NCBI GenBank assembly: GCA_017305555.1
Contig: JAFKKM010000046.1
Location: 1 to 47,707 of the forward strand
Direction of reading: 5' to 3'
DNA from: Hyphomicrobiales bacterium
GTDB lineage: Bacteria > Pseudomonadota > Alphaproteobacteria > Rhizobiales > Xanthobacteraceae
Length of the DNA: 47,707 nucleotides
Shown here: piece after piece, positions 10,381-19,482 of the stretch
Position numbering within the stretch: the first letter of the stretch is position 1
Layout of the letters: every line of letters starts with the position of its first letter
The notes under the pieces: generated by a model
Told to the model about the DNA's origin: nothing
What the model saw: the letters and a program-made list of their open reading frames with translations, nothing else
Databases searched by the model: none
Program-made: the position numbers and the translations under genes

Positions 10381-11157
10381 TCAGGAATGCGACGCCAGCC
10401 ACATCGTCTGGATGGTGGCGGCGAGATTGTTGAGGCCGTGCAGAATGATCGTCAGCCAGGTCGAGCCGGTGCGATAACGCAGATAGCCGAACAGCAGACC
10501 AATGGTCATGATCTCGCCGAAGAAGAACCAGTCGTATTGCAAGTGCATCGCGGTCCACACCAGCGACGACAGCACGATCGCGCCGAACGGCCGCAGGAAC
10601 GACTCCGACCAGCCGCGATAGAGGAATCCGCGCGCGAAAAATTCCTCTGTCAACGGCGCGGCGACGCAGAACGAGATCAGCAGCAGCCACAGCGCATTGT
10701 CGGCCTCGGCCGATTTCAGGACCTCGACCATGAAGCCCGCGGTCACCTCGCGCCCGATCGCTTTGGCCAACAAGTCCCATGCGCCGACCAGCGCGATCAG
10801 GGCCGCGAGGCCGATAAAAAAGCTGCGCCACGTCGGCCGGCGCAATCCGAGATAGTCACCGAACCGCGCACCGGCAAGGCGCGTCGCGATCCAGATCGCC
10901 AACGCCACCGCCGGCAGACCCATGATCACCGACAACGACAGGGTGATGCCGTTGCCGGCCATCGCGCGGATCAGTGCGATGTCGAAACCGCCGCCGTGCC
11001 GCCACACCAGATAGCCGACGACCGCCAACTGCCCGACCAACATCGCCGCAAAGATAAACAGGCCCCACAGGCTGGTGCCGATGAATTTCCACACCCCGCG
11101 CGGCGGCTTGGGCGGGAGCGGTGGCGGCGGCAAGGCGTCTGTCTCGAGCGTGCTCAT
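10381..11157 (-). CDS. CPBP family intramembrane glutamic endopeptidase
   Basis: The 258-residue protein has a proline-rich cytoplasmic N-terminus (PPPPLPPKPPR) and about seven or eight membrane segments. The CAAX protease/bacteriocin-processing (CPBP, Abi) signature is present: TEEFFARGFLYRGW (EExxxR, about residue 170), then an FxxxH-like WTAMHLQYDW and a late LHGLNN with the conserved His and Asn. Such proteins cleave within or near membranes; bacterial substrates are mostly unknown. I chose MSTLETD at 11157 rather than the upstream start at 11187, which adds an unlikely extension. Confidence 0.88.
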   Translation of the reverse strand: MSTLETDALPPPPLPPKPPRGVWKFIGTSLWGLFIFAAMLVGQLAVVGYLVWRHGGGFDIALIRAMAGNGITLSLSVIMGLPAVALAIWIATRLAGARFGDYLGLRRPTWRSFFIGLAALIALVGAWDLLAKAIGREVTAGFMVEVLKSAEADNALWLLLISFCVAAPLTEEFFARGFLYRGWSESFLRPFGAIVLSSLVWTAMHLQYDWFFFGEIMTIGLLFGYLRYRTGSTWLTIILHGLNNLAATIQTMWLASHS

Positions 11158-11222
11158 CGGGCCAATGTGGTGAGGAATGATTACCAAACCATGGTCGGAA
11201 CGTGGAGGATGAGCGTATCGGC

Positions 11223-11307
11223 CGTCATCGCGAGGAGCGTCAGCGACGAAGCAATCCAGTCCTTGTTTTCTGGCTTACTGGATTGCTTCGCTTCGCTCGC
11301 AATGACG
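11223..11307. repeat. Family A palindromic repeat, copy 2
   Basis: Left arm CGTCATCGCGAGGAGCG then AGCGACGAAGCAATCCAG, right arm CTGGATTGCTTCGCTTCGCT then CGCAATGACG, about 20 bp of loop. It lies between the CPBP protease and the AidB-like gene, in forward orientation. Confidence 0.95.
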
Positions 11308-11319
11308 GAAGGCACCTCC

Positions 11320-12963
11320 TCACGCCAACGCGCGGTCCAGCAGGCGACGGCTGGCGTCGGCGCTGAGATCAGCCGATCCGTAGAGATTGCCGTGCGCCGC
11401 GCCGAGACGCGTCGCGGCGAACAGTTCGGCGCTCGCCGGTGACACCTCCTGCAATGCCGCCGCCGCCGCGAGCAACGCCAAACGCTCCACCGCGACCCGC
11501 GCCAGACGCTCGGCATCCGGCCGGCGGAACGCCTTGGCGACAAAGCCCAGCGTCTCCTTCGCACCCGGCAGATCGCCGGCCTGCGCGGCGAGATGCTTCA
11601 TCACCACTTCCGCGCCTTCGGCCTCGCGCGACAACGCGCGCAGTACATCGAGGCACATGACGTTGCCGGAGCCTTCCCAGATCGCGTTGACCGGTGACTC
11701 GCGATAATGCCGCGCCAGAATGCCCTCCTCGATGTAGCCATTGCCGCCGAGGCACTCCATCGCCTCGTAGAGGAAGCCGGGCGCGCTCTTGCAAGTCCAG
11801 TATTTCACCACGGGCGTCAACAGCCGCATGTAGGCGGCCTCAACGGAATCGAACGGCGCGCGATCGAAGGCACGGCACAGCCGCATCACCAGTGCTGTGG
11901 ATGCTTCGATATGCAGCGCCATGTCGGCGAGCACGCTCTGCATCAACGGCTGATCGGCAAGATGCTTCTGGAACACGCTGCGATGGCGGGTATGGTTGAT
12001 GGCGTGCGCCAGGCCCGAACGCATCAGGCCGACCGACGAGAGCGCGCAGTCCTGCCGCGTCAGCGACACCATTTCGATGATGGTGCGCACACCGCGCCCC
12101 TCCTCGCCGAGCCGCAATGCATAGGCGTTATCGAACTCGACTTCCGACGACGCATTGGAGCGGTTACCGAGCTTGTCCTTGAGGCGCTGGAAGCGGATGC
12201 CGTTGATCGAGCCGTCCGGCGCGAAGCGCGGCATGAAGAAACAGGTCAGCCCACCTTCTGCCTGCGCCAACACCAAAAATGCGTCGCACATCGGCGCTGA
12301 CATGAACCACTTATGGCCGGTGACGCGATAGGCATCGCCGTCCGGCACCGCGCGGGTGATGTTGGCGCGCACATCGGTGCCGCCCTGCCGCTCGGTCATG
12401 CCCATGCCCATGGTCATGCCGCGCTTGCTCCACCACGGCGCGAAGGTCGGATCGTAACTGCGGGTGCCGAGCACCGGCATCACCTTAGCCTTGAGCGCGG
12501 GATCGACGCCGAGCGCGCCGACCGCCGCGCGCGTCATGGTGATCGGACACAGATGCCCCGACTCCACCTGCGCGACGATAAAGAGCCGCGCGCCGCGCAC
12601 CACTTCGGAGGCACCACCGGCCGCCTCGCCTTTCGCGGTCCACGTCGAGTTGTGGATTCCGGCGTGGGCGCTGTGCGCCATCAACTCGTGATAGGCCGGA
12701 TGAAATTCGACCTGATCGCGACGGAAGCCGCGCGCGTCAAACGTCTTCAGCTTCGGCGTGTTCTCATTGGCGAGCCGGCCGCGCTCGATCATCGCCGCCG
12801 AGCCCCAGTGCTTGCCGAACTCGGTCAGGTCGCTCACCGCGTCGGCGCCACCGTTGGCCGTCACCGCCTCAACCAGCGGGCGATCCTGTGCGAACAGATT
12901 GACGTCCTCGAACGGCGGCGACTGGTTGAAGACATCGGTACGGGCGGAGGCGGCGGACGACAT
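11320..12963 (-). CDS. AidB-like acyl-CoA dehydrogenase family protein
   Basis: At 547 residues it matches AidB (about 541) rather than ordinary acyl-CoA dehydrogenases (about 380). The N-terminus NQSPPFEDVNLFAQDRPL is AidB-like. The flavin core follows: GMGMTERQGGTDVRAN, YRVTGHKWFMSAPMCDAFLVLAQ, then LTRQDCALSSVGLMR and ECLGGNGYIEEG, the last with the NPVNAIWEGSGNVMCLD-like ending SPVNAIWEGSGN. Escherichia coli AidB is a flavoprotein of the adaptive alkylation response that binds DNA and shows weak isovaleryl-CoA dehydrogenase activity. Start at 12963 (MSSAAS). No ada or alkB gene is nearby. Confidence 0.9.
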   Translation of the reverse strand: MSSAASARTDVFNQSPPFEDVNLFAQDRPLVEAVTANGGADAVSDLTEFGKHWGSAAMIERGRLANENTPKLKTFDARGFRRDQVEFHPAYHELMAHSAHAGIHNSTWTAKGEAAGGASEVVRGARLFIVAQVESGHLCPITMTRAAVGALGVDPALKAKVMPVLGTRSYDPTFAPWWSKRGMTMGMGMTERQGGTDVRANITRAVPDGDAYRVTGHKWFMSAPMCDAFLVLAQAEGGLTCFFMPRFAPDGSINGIRFQRLKDKLGNRSNASSEVEFDNAYALRLGEEGRGVRTIIEMVSLTRQDCALSSVGLMRSGLAHAINHTRHRSVFQKHLADQPLMQSVLADMALHIEASTALVMRLCRAFDRAPFDSVEAAYMRLLTPVVKYWTCKSAPGFLYEAMECLGGNGYIEEGILARHYRESPVNAIWEGSGNVMCLDVLRALSREAEGAEVVMKHLAAQAGDLPGAKETLGFVAKAFRRPDAERLARVAVERLALLAAAAALQEVSPASAELFAATRLGAAHGNLYGSADLSADASRRLLDRALA

Positions 12964-13127
12964 GACGAACTCCCGGATTCGAATTTTAAGCGCATCGCTG
13001 ACAGTTAGACATCCGCCGATTTCGCCGACGACGCAAGGTGCGGAAAAACGCCGCAACATAACTTTTCGCGGAACTCCGCCATGGATGGATGTGTTTTCCG
13101 ATCAGCAATCCACGACTGGAGAACCCG

Positions 13128-13415
13128 ATGCAGGCAAAATCCATCATCACGGCGGCAATGACCGCGCTGATCCTGAGCGCCGGCACAGCCATGGCTCAAC
13201 AGAATCCGGCGCAACAGAATCTGGCGCAGCAGGATCGCAATCAACCCGCCGCCGGCAACCAGCCTGCCGCGAAACAATCCGCGCCGGCGGAGTCACCACA
13301 AGCCTCCGGGCACGACGCGCAATCCGGGCAGCCGGAAACCGGCCCCAACGCCAAACAAACCAAAGGCGCCGCCAGCGACGGCTACAAGGACGCGCACGAC
13401 AAGAACAAGAAGTAA
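13128..13415 (+). CDS. Small secreted Gln/Ala/Pro-rich protein
   Basis: The 95-residue precursor starts with a clean signal peptide (MQAKSIITAAMTALILSAGT, cleavage after AMA). The mature part is low-complexity: three tandem QQN(P/L)AQQ-like units, then Gly/Pro/Ala/Ser/Gln-rich disordered sequence and a Lys-rich end (KDAHDKNKK). A TGGAG ribosome site lies before the ATG at 13128. It should be exported to the periplasm and intrinsically disordered. I do not recognise a family; comparable small proteins are common in this group. Confidence 0.75.
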   Translation: MQAKSIITAAMTALILSAGTAMAQQNPAQQNLAQQDRNQPAAGNQPAAKQSAPAESPQASGHDAQSGQPETGPNAKQTKGAASDGYKDAHDKNKK

Positions 13416-13446
13416 GGGATCTACCGTCCTAACAGAAAACTCCAGT

Positions 13447-13520
13447 CGTCATGCGCGGACTTGATCCGCGCATCCATCTTTTGAAAAGATGGATTGCCGG
13501 GTCAAAGCCCGGCAATGACG
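13447..13520. repeat. Family C palindromic repeat
   Basis: A 74-bp composite palindrome: outer ends CGTCATGC and GCAATGACG, left inner hairpin GCGCGGACTTGATCCGCGC, a central ATCTTTTGAAAAGAT, and right inner hairpin CCGGGTCAAAGCCCGG. It lies between the convergent small secreted protein gene and the dipeptidase gene, where it could also act as a bidirectional terminator. Confidence 0.9.
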
Positions 13521-13552
13521 TCGCGATGAGAGGCCCCCTCGCGAAAAAGCCG

Positions 13553-14314
13553 TCAGCGCCGCGCGATCGGGAAATCGTAAGCCTCGCGGCCTATTCCCGG
13601 CAACGAGAAGTGCCACCATTCGAGCCGATAGTTGATGAAGCCGTGGCGCGCCATCGCAGCGACCAGTATCTCGCGCCAGCGCCGCTGCTGCGGCGTGATC
13701 GCGGACGACGCGGTGTGGGCGCGTTCGTCCGAACAATCGTAACCGGTGCCCATGTCAACGCTGTTGTCCGGCACGCGGCGTGAGACGTCCGCCGTGCAGT
13801 CGCCATAATCGGTGCGCGGATCGAACGGCACTACCGTCTTGAGCGGCAGTTGCACCAGCGTCAGGTCCACCGCCTTGCCGGTGGAGTGGCCGGAGCGCCG
13901 CGCGATATAGCCCAATCGAAACAGATCGGCCTTACGCATCTTTGGATTGTAGCGATGCTGCGCAGCGGTCTCCTTGCCGTCCTGCGCCCAGGCATACATG
14001 TCATCCACCGCGCGCTGCGGCCGATAGCAATCGTAGACTTTCAGCGACAGGCCGCGCAGCTTCAGGTCCTGCTGCACCTGCTTCAGCGCGAGACCGACCT
14101 TGCGGGTGACGATGCACTCGCCCGCCTCGTAGCCGTCAAGCACACGGCCAACGAAATTGTTCGCCGTGGCATAACGCATGTCCTGCATGATGCTCGGATC
14201 GAGATTGCGCAGATAGACGAAGCCGCCCGGCAGGTCGCGCGCGGCGGCCCCCGAAAACCCGGCCAGTCCCACGACCGCGAAAGCCACCAGCCGCCGTACA
14301 AGCCGATACGTCAT
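13553..14314 (-). CDS. M15 family D-alanyl-D-alanine dipeptidase (VanX/DdpX-like), exported
   Basis: The 253-residue protein starts with a signal peptide ([17 protein letters not shown]) and then shows the M15 zinc dipeptidase core: [10 protein letters not shown] with the conserved Arg, [12 protein letters not shown] giving the SxHxxGxAxD zinc ligands, and EWWHFSLPG with the catalytic Glu and third zinc ligand His. VanX/DdpX enzymes split D-Ala-D-Ala; in species without vancomycin resistance they are thought to recycle peptidoglycan D-Ala-D-Ala. A signal peptide points to periplasmic action rather than VanX-type cytoplasmic action. No van genes are nearby. Start is MTYRLV; MFGM nine bases upstream is also possible. 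Confidence 0.9.
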   Translation of the reverse strand: MTYRLVRRLVAFAVVGLAGFSGAAARDLPGGFVYLRNLDPSIMQDMRYATANNFVGRVLDGYEAGECIVTRKVGLALKQVQQDLKLRGLSLKVYDCYRPQRAVDDMYAWAQDGKETAAQHRYNPKMRKADLFRLGYIARRSGHSTGKAVDLTLVQLPLKTVVPFDPRTDYGDCTADVSRRVPDNSVDMGTGYDCSDERAHTASSAITPQQRRWREILVAAMARHGFINYRLEWWHFSLPGIGREAYDFPIARR

Positions 14315-14466
14315 CCCGAACATCTCTCGTCCAATCACCGGTTCCGGCTAATCTACCGGACACGGGACATTGCAAAACGCCGACCCGCACGGTTCTGGGG
14401 GATAACCCGCCGGACGCGAAAACGGCCTTGCCCCCCCATGCGGCAATGCCTATAGCTCTTGCTTTA

Positions 14467-15420
14467 ATGACCCCCGCCGCAAAATCCAGTTTTGTCCTCA
14501 ACCACCGGCACCTGCTGGGGATCGAGGGCCTTTCCGCATTCGACATCACCGGCCTGCTCGATCTTGCCGAGGAATATGTCGAACTCAATCGCCAGGTCGA
14601 CAAGAAGCGCACCAGCCTGCGCGGCCGCACCCAGGTCAACCTGTTCTTCGAGGCTTCGACCCGAACGCAATCCTCGTTCGAGATTGCCGGCAAGCGGTTA
14701 GGGGCCGACGTCATGAACATGTCGGTGGCCTCGTCGTCGATGCGCAAGGGCGAGACGCTGATGGACACCGCCGTCACGCTCAACGCCATGCATCCGGATA
14801 TTCTGGTGGTGCGTCACAACGCGTCCGGCGCAGTGGAGTTGCTGGCGCGCAAGGTCGACGGCTCGGTGGTGAACGCCGGCGACGGCACTCACGAGCATCC
14901 GACGCAAGCGCTACTCGACGCGCTGACCATTCGTCGCAACAAGGGGCGGCTCGAAGGGTTGCTGGTGGCGATCTGTGGCGACGTGATGCATTCGCGCGTC
15001 GCACGTTCCAACATCATCCTGCTCAACACCATGGGCGCGCGGGTGCGCGTGGTGGCGCCGTCGACACTGCTGCCGGTCGGCATCGAGCGAATGGGCGTCG
15101 AGGTTGCGCGCAATATGGAAGAAGGCCTGCACGGCGCGGACATCGTGATGATGCTGCGGCTGCAACGCGAGCGCATGAACGGCTCGTTCGTACCGTCGAG
15201 CGGCGAATACTTCCGCTTCTTCGGTCTCGACCAGAAGAAGCTGGCCTATGCAAAACCTGACGCGCTGGTGATGCATCCGGGGCCGATGAACCGCGGCGTC
15301 GAGATCGACTCGCTGGTCGCCGACGGCGCGCAATCGCTGATCCGCGAACAGGTCGAGATGGGCGTCGCCGTGCGCATGGCCGTGCTCGAAGCGCTGGCGC
15401 GCAACCTGCCGAATGCGTGA
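14467..15420 (+). CDS. pyrB: Aspartate carbamoyltransferase catalytic subunit
   Basis: PyrB joins carbamoyl phosphate to L-aspartate, the committed step of pyrimidine synthesis. The 317-residue protein carries the carbamoyl-phosphate-binding STRTQSSFE (64-72), the SSSMRKGET loop, [17 protein letters not shown] and the aspartate-side [11 protein letters not shown] motif. No pyrI regulatory gene follows; instead a dihydroorotase-like gene overlaps its end, as in class A or PyrB-PyrC' assemblies. I placed the start at 14467 (MTPAAKSSF), where conservation begins; in-frame ATGs at 14428 and 14446 are alternatives. Confidence 0.97.
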   Translation: MTPAAKSSFVLNHRHLLGIEGLSAFDITGLLDLAEEYVELNRQVDKKRTSLRGRTQVNLFFEASTRTQSSFEIAGKRLGADVMNMSVASSSMRKGETLMDTAVTLNAMHPDILVVRHNASGAVELLARKVDGSVVNAGDGTHEHPTQALLDALTIRRNKGRLEGLLVAICGDVMHSRVARSNIILLNTMGARVRVVAPSTLLPVGIERMGVEVARNMEEGLHGADIVMMLRLQRERMNGSFVPSSGEYFRFFGLDQKKLAYAKPDALVMHPGPMNRGVEIDSLVADGAQSLIREQVEMGVAVRMAVLEALARNLPNA

Positions 15421-16735
15421 CGCCATGCCCCACACTCAAAACACCTCCCGCCCGCTGCTGCTCACCAACGCCCGTCTGATCGACCCGTCACGCAATCTCG
15501 ACACGCGCGGCGATCTGCTGATCTCGGACGGCGTGATCCGCGATGCGAAGCAAGGAATCGCCGCATCTAGTGCGCCGGATGGTGCGGAGATCGTCGATTG
15601 CGCGGGGTGCATCGTCGCGCCGGGCCTCGTCGACATGCGCGCTTTCGTCGGCGAGCCCGGTGCCAGTTATCGCGAGACATTTGCCTCTGCGAGCGAAGCC
15701 GCCGCCGCCGGTGGCATCACCACCATCATCTGCCAGCCCGATACCTCGCCGGTGATCGACAATTCCGCGACGGTGGATTTCGTGCTGCGCCGTGCGCGCG
15801 ACACCGCGATCGTCAACATCCATCCGATGGCGGCGCTGACCAAGGGCATGGCCGGTCAAGTGATGACCGAGTTCGGCCTCCTGAAAGCCGCCGGCGCGGT
15901 GGCCTTCACCGACGGCGCCCACAGCGTGACCAACGCGCAGGTGATGCGCCGGGCGCTGACCTACGCGCGCGATTTCGACGCGCTGATCGTGCATCACACC
16001 GAGGACCCCAACCTCGTCGGTGAAGGCGTGATGAACGAAGGCGAATTCTCCACCCGGCTCGGCCTGATCGGCGTGCCCGCGGCCGCCGAGGCTATGATGC
16101 TGGAACGCGACATCCGCCTCGTCGCACTGACCAGCGGACGCTATCACGCGGCGTCGGTGACCTGCCGGGAATCGCTTGAGGTTCTCAAGCGCGCGCGCGA
16201 CGCCGGCTTGGCCGTGAGCGCATCGGCCTCGATCAATCATCTCGCGCTGAACGAGAACGATATCGGCCCCTATCGCACCTTCCTGAAAACCTCGCCGCCG
16301 CTACGCACCGAGGACGATCGCACCGCGCTGGTCGCGGCGGTCGCATCGGGGCTGGTCGATGTGGCAATGTCGGATCACAATCCGCAAGACGTCGAGACCA
16401 AGCGGCTGCCGTTCGCGGAAGCTGCCGTCGGCGCCATAGGTCTCGAGACCATGCTGTCAGCCGGCCTGCGGCTGGTTCACAACGACGAGCTGGATATCAC
16501 GGCACTGATCCGGGCGATGTCGACGCGGCCTGCCCAACTGCTCGGCCTGCCCGGCGGCACGTTGCGCGCGGGCAGCCCCGCCGACGTCATCGTGATCGAT
16601 CCCGATGAGCCCTGGGTGCTGGACCCGGCCGACCTCAAATCGCAGTGCAAGAACACGCCGTTCGACGAGGCGCGCTTCACCGGGCGCGTGCGGCAAACCG
16701 TCGTCGGTGGCAAAAGCGTCTACCGGCGGGCATGA
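15413..16735 (+). CDS. pyrC: Dihydroorotase-like protein with degenerate metal site (PyrC'/PyrX type)
   Basis: The 440-residue protein aligns along its whole length with type I dihydroorotases ([67 protein letters not shown]). The catalytic metal site is broken, however. The usual D-x-H-x-H-x-R-E-P-G is [10 protein letters not shown] (74-83), so both histidines and the arginine are gone, and the HxST motif reads SVTC, with Ser248 in place of the histidine ligand. This resembles the inactive PyrC' subunits that support PyrB assembly in pseudomonads, so I infer a structural partner, with real dihydroorotase encoded elsewhere. The start overlaps pyrB by eight bases; ATG at 15425 is the alternative. 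Confidence 0.88.
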   Translation: MRDAMPHTQNTSRPLLLTNARLIDPSRNLDTRGDLLISDGVIRDAKQGIAASSAPDGAEIVDCAGCIVAPGLVDMRAFVGEPGASYRETFASASEAAAAGGITTIICQPDTSPVIDNSATVDFVLRRARDTAIVNIHPMAALTKGMAGQVMTEFGLLKAAGAVAFTDGAHSVTNAQVMRRALTYARDFDALIVHHTEDPNLVGEGVMNEGEFSTRLGLIGVPAAAEAMMLERDIRLVALTSGRYHAASVTCRESLEVLKRARDAGLAVSASASINHLALNENDIGPYRTFLKTSPPLRTEDDRTALVAAVASGLVDVAMSDHNPQDVETKRLPFAEAAVGAIGLETMLSAGLRLVHNDELDITALIRAMSTRPAQLLGLPGGTLRAGSPADVIVIDPDEPWVLDPADLKSQCKNTPFDEARFTGRVRQTVVGGKSVYRRA

Positions 16736-16765
16736 CACGCCAGCCGGAAACAGCTCGCCGATAGC

Positions 16766-16873
16766 TCAATGCCCGAGCAGTTTTGCCACGGCTTCCATCG
16801 ATGTGCCGGCAAAGATCGCCGTCAGATAGATGCCGAAGCACACGACCTTCAGGCGGTTGCGAATTAGGTGCAT
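16766..16873 (-). CDS. 35-residue small hydrophobic protein
   Basis: A short frame reads MHLIRNRLKVVCFGIYLTAI followed by FAGTSMEAVAKLLGH and a TGA stop. It has a strong ribosome site (AGAGGAGGGG) at the right distance before the ATG at 16873, a basic N-terminus and one hydrophobic segment (about residues 9-23), so it could be a single-pass membrane microprotein. It is convergent with pyrC and divergent from plsY. I know no function. The good ribosome site and clean composition, in a gap otherwise empty, are the evidence for a real gene. Confidence 0.65.
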   Translation of the reverse strand: MHLIRNRLKVVCFGIYLTAIFAGTSMEAVAKLLGH

Positions 16874-16949
16874 GATGCCCCTCCTCTGGTCGAATCCGAT
16901 GGTGATGAAGTATGGTTAACCAATCCTTACCGGGCCGGGTGAACCGCTC

Positions 16950-17603
16950 ATGCTGACTTCCTTCCTTGGCGTGGCCTGCCTCGCCTTCATCGTCGGCTAC
17001 CTGTTCGGCTCGATCCCGTTCGGGATGATCCTGACGCGGCTCGCCGGCACGCAGGATCTGCGCTCCATCGGCTCCGGCAACATCGGCGCTACCAACGTGC
17101 TGCGCACTGGCCGCAAGGGGCTCGCCGCGGCCACGCTGCTCGGTGATATGCTGAAGGGCACCGTCGCCGTGATCGTTGCCGGCCGTTTCGGCGGCCCGGA
17201 GGCCGCGATGCTGGCGGCGCTCGGCGCATTTCTCGGCCACCTGTTTCCGGTGTGGCTCGGCTTCAAGGGTGGCAAGGGCGTTGCAACCTATATTGGCGTG
17301 CTGCTCGGCCTGTACTGGCCGGCGGCGCTGGCATTTTGCGCCGCCTGGCTCGCGATCGCATGGTTCACGCGCTATTCCTCCGCCGCCGCGCTGGTCGCCA
17401 GCGCGCTGACGCCGCCGGCGTTGTGGCTCGACGGGCATTCGGCGTTGGCGCTGCTGTTTGCGATCCTGTCGGTGCTGCTGTGGATCATGCATCGCGGCAA
17501 CATCCAGCGGCTGCTCGCCGGCACGGAAGGCAAGATTGGCGCAAAGGCCGGTGATAGCGCGATGGCCGGCCACAATGGCGGACCGCCGCTCTCCAGGACC
17601 TAG
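16950..17603 (+). CDS. plsY: Glycerol-3-phosphate acyltransferase PlsY
   Basis: PlsY transfers the acyl group of acyl-phosphate to glycerol-3-phosphate at the inner membrane, the first step of phospholipid synthesis. The 217-residue protein has five hydrophobic segments and the three cytoplasmic signature loops: [11 protein letters not shown], then [34 protein letters not shown]; and [19 protein letters not shown]. The C-terminal tail (AGHNGGPPL) is an extension common in Rhizobiales. A TTAA-N7-TTAC sequence lies 20 bases upstream. Confidence 0.96.
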   Translation: MLTSFLGVACLAFIVGYLFGSIPFGMILTRLAGTQDLRSIGSGNIGATNVLRTGRKGLAAATLLGDMLKGTVAVIVAGRFGGPEAAMLAALGAFLGHLFPVWLGFKGGKGVATYIGVLLGLYWPAALAFCAAWLAIAWFTRYSSAAALVASALTPPALWLDGHSALALLFAILSVLLWIMHRGNIQRLLAGTEGKIGAKAGDSAMAGHNGGPPLSRT

Positions 17604-17609
17604 AGTGGT

Positions 17610-17652
17610 GCGTTTTCTTCACGCGAACCGGTCTCCACTTCGCTCGAAAATG
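17610..17652. repeat. Family D short inverted repeat
   Basis: An imperfect palindrome beginning GCGTTTTCTTCACGCGAACC and ending CACTTCGCTCGAAAATGC, about 43 bp, starting seven bases after the plsY stop. I recognise closely similar units as a frequent intergenic repeat in Bradyrhizobium-like genomes. It may end plsY transcripts. Confidence 0.6.
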
Positions 17653-17722
17653 CCATAGGCCTACATCTCATGGTTGTGAGACCTTGCAAGTTGCGCGATG
17701 CTGTCGCTGGGGAGTGGGCAGC

Positions 17723-18856
17723 ATGGACATGGCCTCACCATCGATCGACGGGACGCGACTGAGCGAGCGCCAACGGATCGCATGGCTGCGGCTGATCCGC
17801 AGCGACAATGTCGGCCCCCGCACCTTCCGCTCGCTGATCAATCACTTCGGCAGCGCCGAAGCCGCGCTCGAGCGGCTGCCCGACCTCGCCCGTCGTGGCG
17901 GCGCGGCCCGCCCAGGTCGCATCTGCGCGGTGGAAGATGCAGCGCGCGAACTGAAGCGCGGACAGAGCCTCGGCGTCGCGATCGTGACACCGGGCGAAGC
18001 CGGTTATCCGCCACGGCTGGCATCGATCGACGATGCCCCGCCGCTGCTCGGCGTCCGTGGTCAGTTCGCTACGTTGGCCAAACCCATGATCGCCATCGTC
18101 GGCTCGCGCAACGCATCCGGCGCCGGCCTCAAGTTCGCGCAGATGCTGGCGCGCGATCTCGGCGATGCCAGCTTCATCGTCGCCTCCGGTCTGGCGCGGG
18201 GCATCGATCAGGCGGCGCATCGCGCCAGCCTGCCAACCGGCACCGTCGCCGTGCTGGCCGGTGGCCACGATCGCATCTATCCGCCGGAACATGAGACTTT
18301 GCTGGAAGACATCCTTTCATCTGGCGCTGCGATTTCGGAAATGCCGCTCGGCCATGCGCCGCACGCGCGGGACTTTCCCCGGCGCAACCGGCTGATCTCC
18401 GGCGTTGCGTTGGGCGTCGTGGTGATCGAGGCCGCACATCGCTCCGGCTCGCTGATCACCGCGCGCGTCGCGGCCGAACAGGGCCGCGAGGTGTTCGCGG
18501 TCCCCGGCTCGCCGCTCGATCCGCGCGCCGCCGGCACCAATCACCTGATCAAGCAAGGCGCGGCACTGATCACCGAAGCGGCGGATGTTATCGCGGCGGT
18601 GCGCCCGATCATGGGACGGCCGGTCGAACTGCCCATCGCGGAATCCGACGACACGCAGCCGATAGACCTTGAACCCGCGGCCAGCGAACGCGCACGGATC
18701 GTGGAGTTGCTCGGTCCGAGCCCGATCGGTCTCGACGACCTGATCCGCATGGCCGACACCTCACCCGCCACAGTCCGTACCGTCCTGCTCGAACTCGAAC
18801 TGGCCGGACGGCTCGAACGCCATGGCGGCGGACTGATCTCGCTGGCGGCGAGTTAG
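17723..18856 (+). CDS. dprA: DNA-processing protein DprA
   Basis: DprA loads RecA onto incoming single-stranded DNA during natural transformation and protects it. The 377-residue protein shows an N-terminal helical segment (about 10-80), the Rossmann core with [19 protein letters not shown], the signature [16 protein letters not shown], then GTVAVLAGG and [10 protein letters not shown], and a C-terminal winged-helix ([31 protein letters not shown]). GGGGAG precedes the ATG at 17723. It is 119 bases after plsY, the same plsY-dprA-topA order seen widely in Rhizobiales. Confidence 0.95.
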   Translation: MDMASPSIDGTRLSERQRIAWLRLIRSDNVGPRTFRSLINHFGSAEAALERLPDLARRGGAARPGRICAVEDAARELKRGQSLGVAIVTPGEAGYPPRLASIDDAPPLLGVRGQFATLAKPMIAIVGSRNASGAGLKFAQMLARDLGDASFIVASGLARGIDQAAHRASLPTGTVAVLAGGHDRIYPPEHETLLEDILSSGAAISEMPLGHAPHARDFPRRNRLISGVALGVVVIEAAHRSGSLITARVAAEQGREVFAVPGSPLDPRAAGTNHLIKQGAALITEAADVIAAVRPIMGRPVELPIAESDDTQPIDLEPAASERARIVELLGPSPIGLDDLIRMADTSPATVRTVLLELELAGRLERHGGGLISLAAS

Positions 18857-18891
18857 GATTTCCGATCTCGCGAAGCGCCCCAACAATCCCG

Positions 18892-19025
18892 GCGTCGTCC
18901 CCGCGCAGGCGGGGACCCATACGCCGTGTCGTTTATGATGTGGATAGCATTCATGATCTTTGACGGACTATCACACTCACCACAACCGTTAGGGGTTATG
19001 GGTCCCCGCCTGCGCGGGGACGACG
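18892..19025. repeat. Family B palindromic repeat, copy 2 (inverted)
   Basis: Same inverted ends as copy 1 (CGTCGTCCCCGCGCAGGCGG and its complement), but the inner arm sequences are swapped: CCCATACGCCG on the left and AGGGGTTATGGG on the right. It is therefore the reverse orientation of the copy at 3848-3966. The internal sequence is unrelated AT-richer filler. It lies between the convergent dprA and the 71-residue protein gene. Confidence 0.9.
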
Positions 19026-19038
19026 ACTTTCGTGTGAG

Positions 19039-19254
19039 TCATTGCCCCTTGCGCTGCATATTGGCGCGAACCAGTTCATCCGCCTCCATCTGCGCCATGT
19101 CGAGGAGATGGGCCAATGTCTCCAGCCGATGCCGCCGCGCCATCGGGGCCAGTTCGGAGACTGCGCTTGCGATGAAGCGGGCGGCCTCGTCGGGCCCGCC
19201 GTCGCCGGCCGGCTCGTCCGCCTCGATGGGAATGCTCCGCCGCTCACGCGCCAT
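19039..19254 (-). CDS. Conserved 71-residue hypothetical protein
   Basis: The product begins MARERRSIPIEADEPAGDGG and continues with a helical core, DEAARFIASAVSELAPMARR then HRLETLAHLLDMAQMEADEL. It is acidic and soluble with no signal or membrane segment. The pattern resembles small conserved proteins found beside topA in Bradyrhizobium relatives, but no domain name is known to me. It is divergent from topA and shares its structured intergenic region. Confidence 0.75.
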   Translation of the reverse strand: MARERRSIPIEADEPAGDGGPDEAARFIASAVSELAPMARRHRLETLAHLLDMAQMEADELVRANMQRKGQ

Positions 19255-19300
19255 TGATCACGGCTTTCCGCCAGAATGGGAATCAAGTCCGTTCCTCATA

Positions 19301-19345
19301 CCGATATATACAACTACAGGTAGATTTTAAAGATGTATATAATCG
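19301..19345. promoter_or_regulatory. AT-rich hyphenated palindrome upstream of topA
   Basis: CCGATATATAC (19301-19311) and GTATATAATCGG (19334-19345) are inverted copies separated by 22 bases, in an unusually AT-rich patch of a high-GC genome. The right arm contains a perfect TATAAT (19338-19343) on the plus strand, which could be a -10 box directed at topA, although no good -35 is visible. It may be an operator or a supercoiling-sensitive promoter shared by topA and the divergent small gene. Confidence 0.4.
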
Positions 19346-19360
19346 GAATGGTTGAGCGCC

Positions 19361-19380
19361 CGACACATAAATGAGTGTCG
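19361..19380. promoter_or_regulatory. Inverted repeat in topA upstream region
   Basis: CGACAC (19361-19366) and GTGTCG (19375-19380) are perfect inverted six-base arms around ATAAATGA, 102 bases before the topA start. If transcription starts at the TATAAT upstream, this would form a small hairpin in the leader; it could also be a binding site. Confidence 0.3.
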
Positions 19381-19482
19381 CGATTTGACAGTTGAGGGGT
19401 CTGGACCCATGTTCCGGGCAAAGCAGACCGCCGCGACTCTCGCGAAGCCCGCACCTTTTCTTCCCTAAGTATCTGGAAAAAC

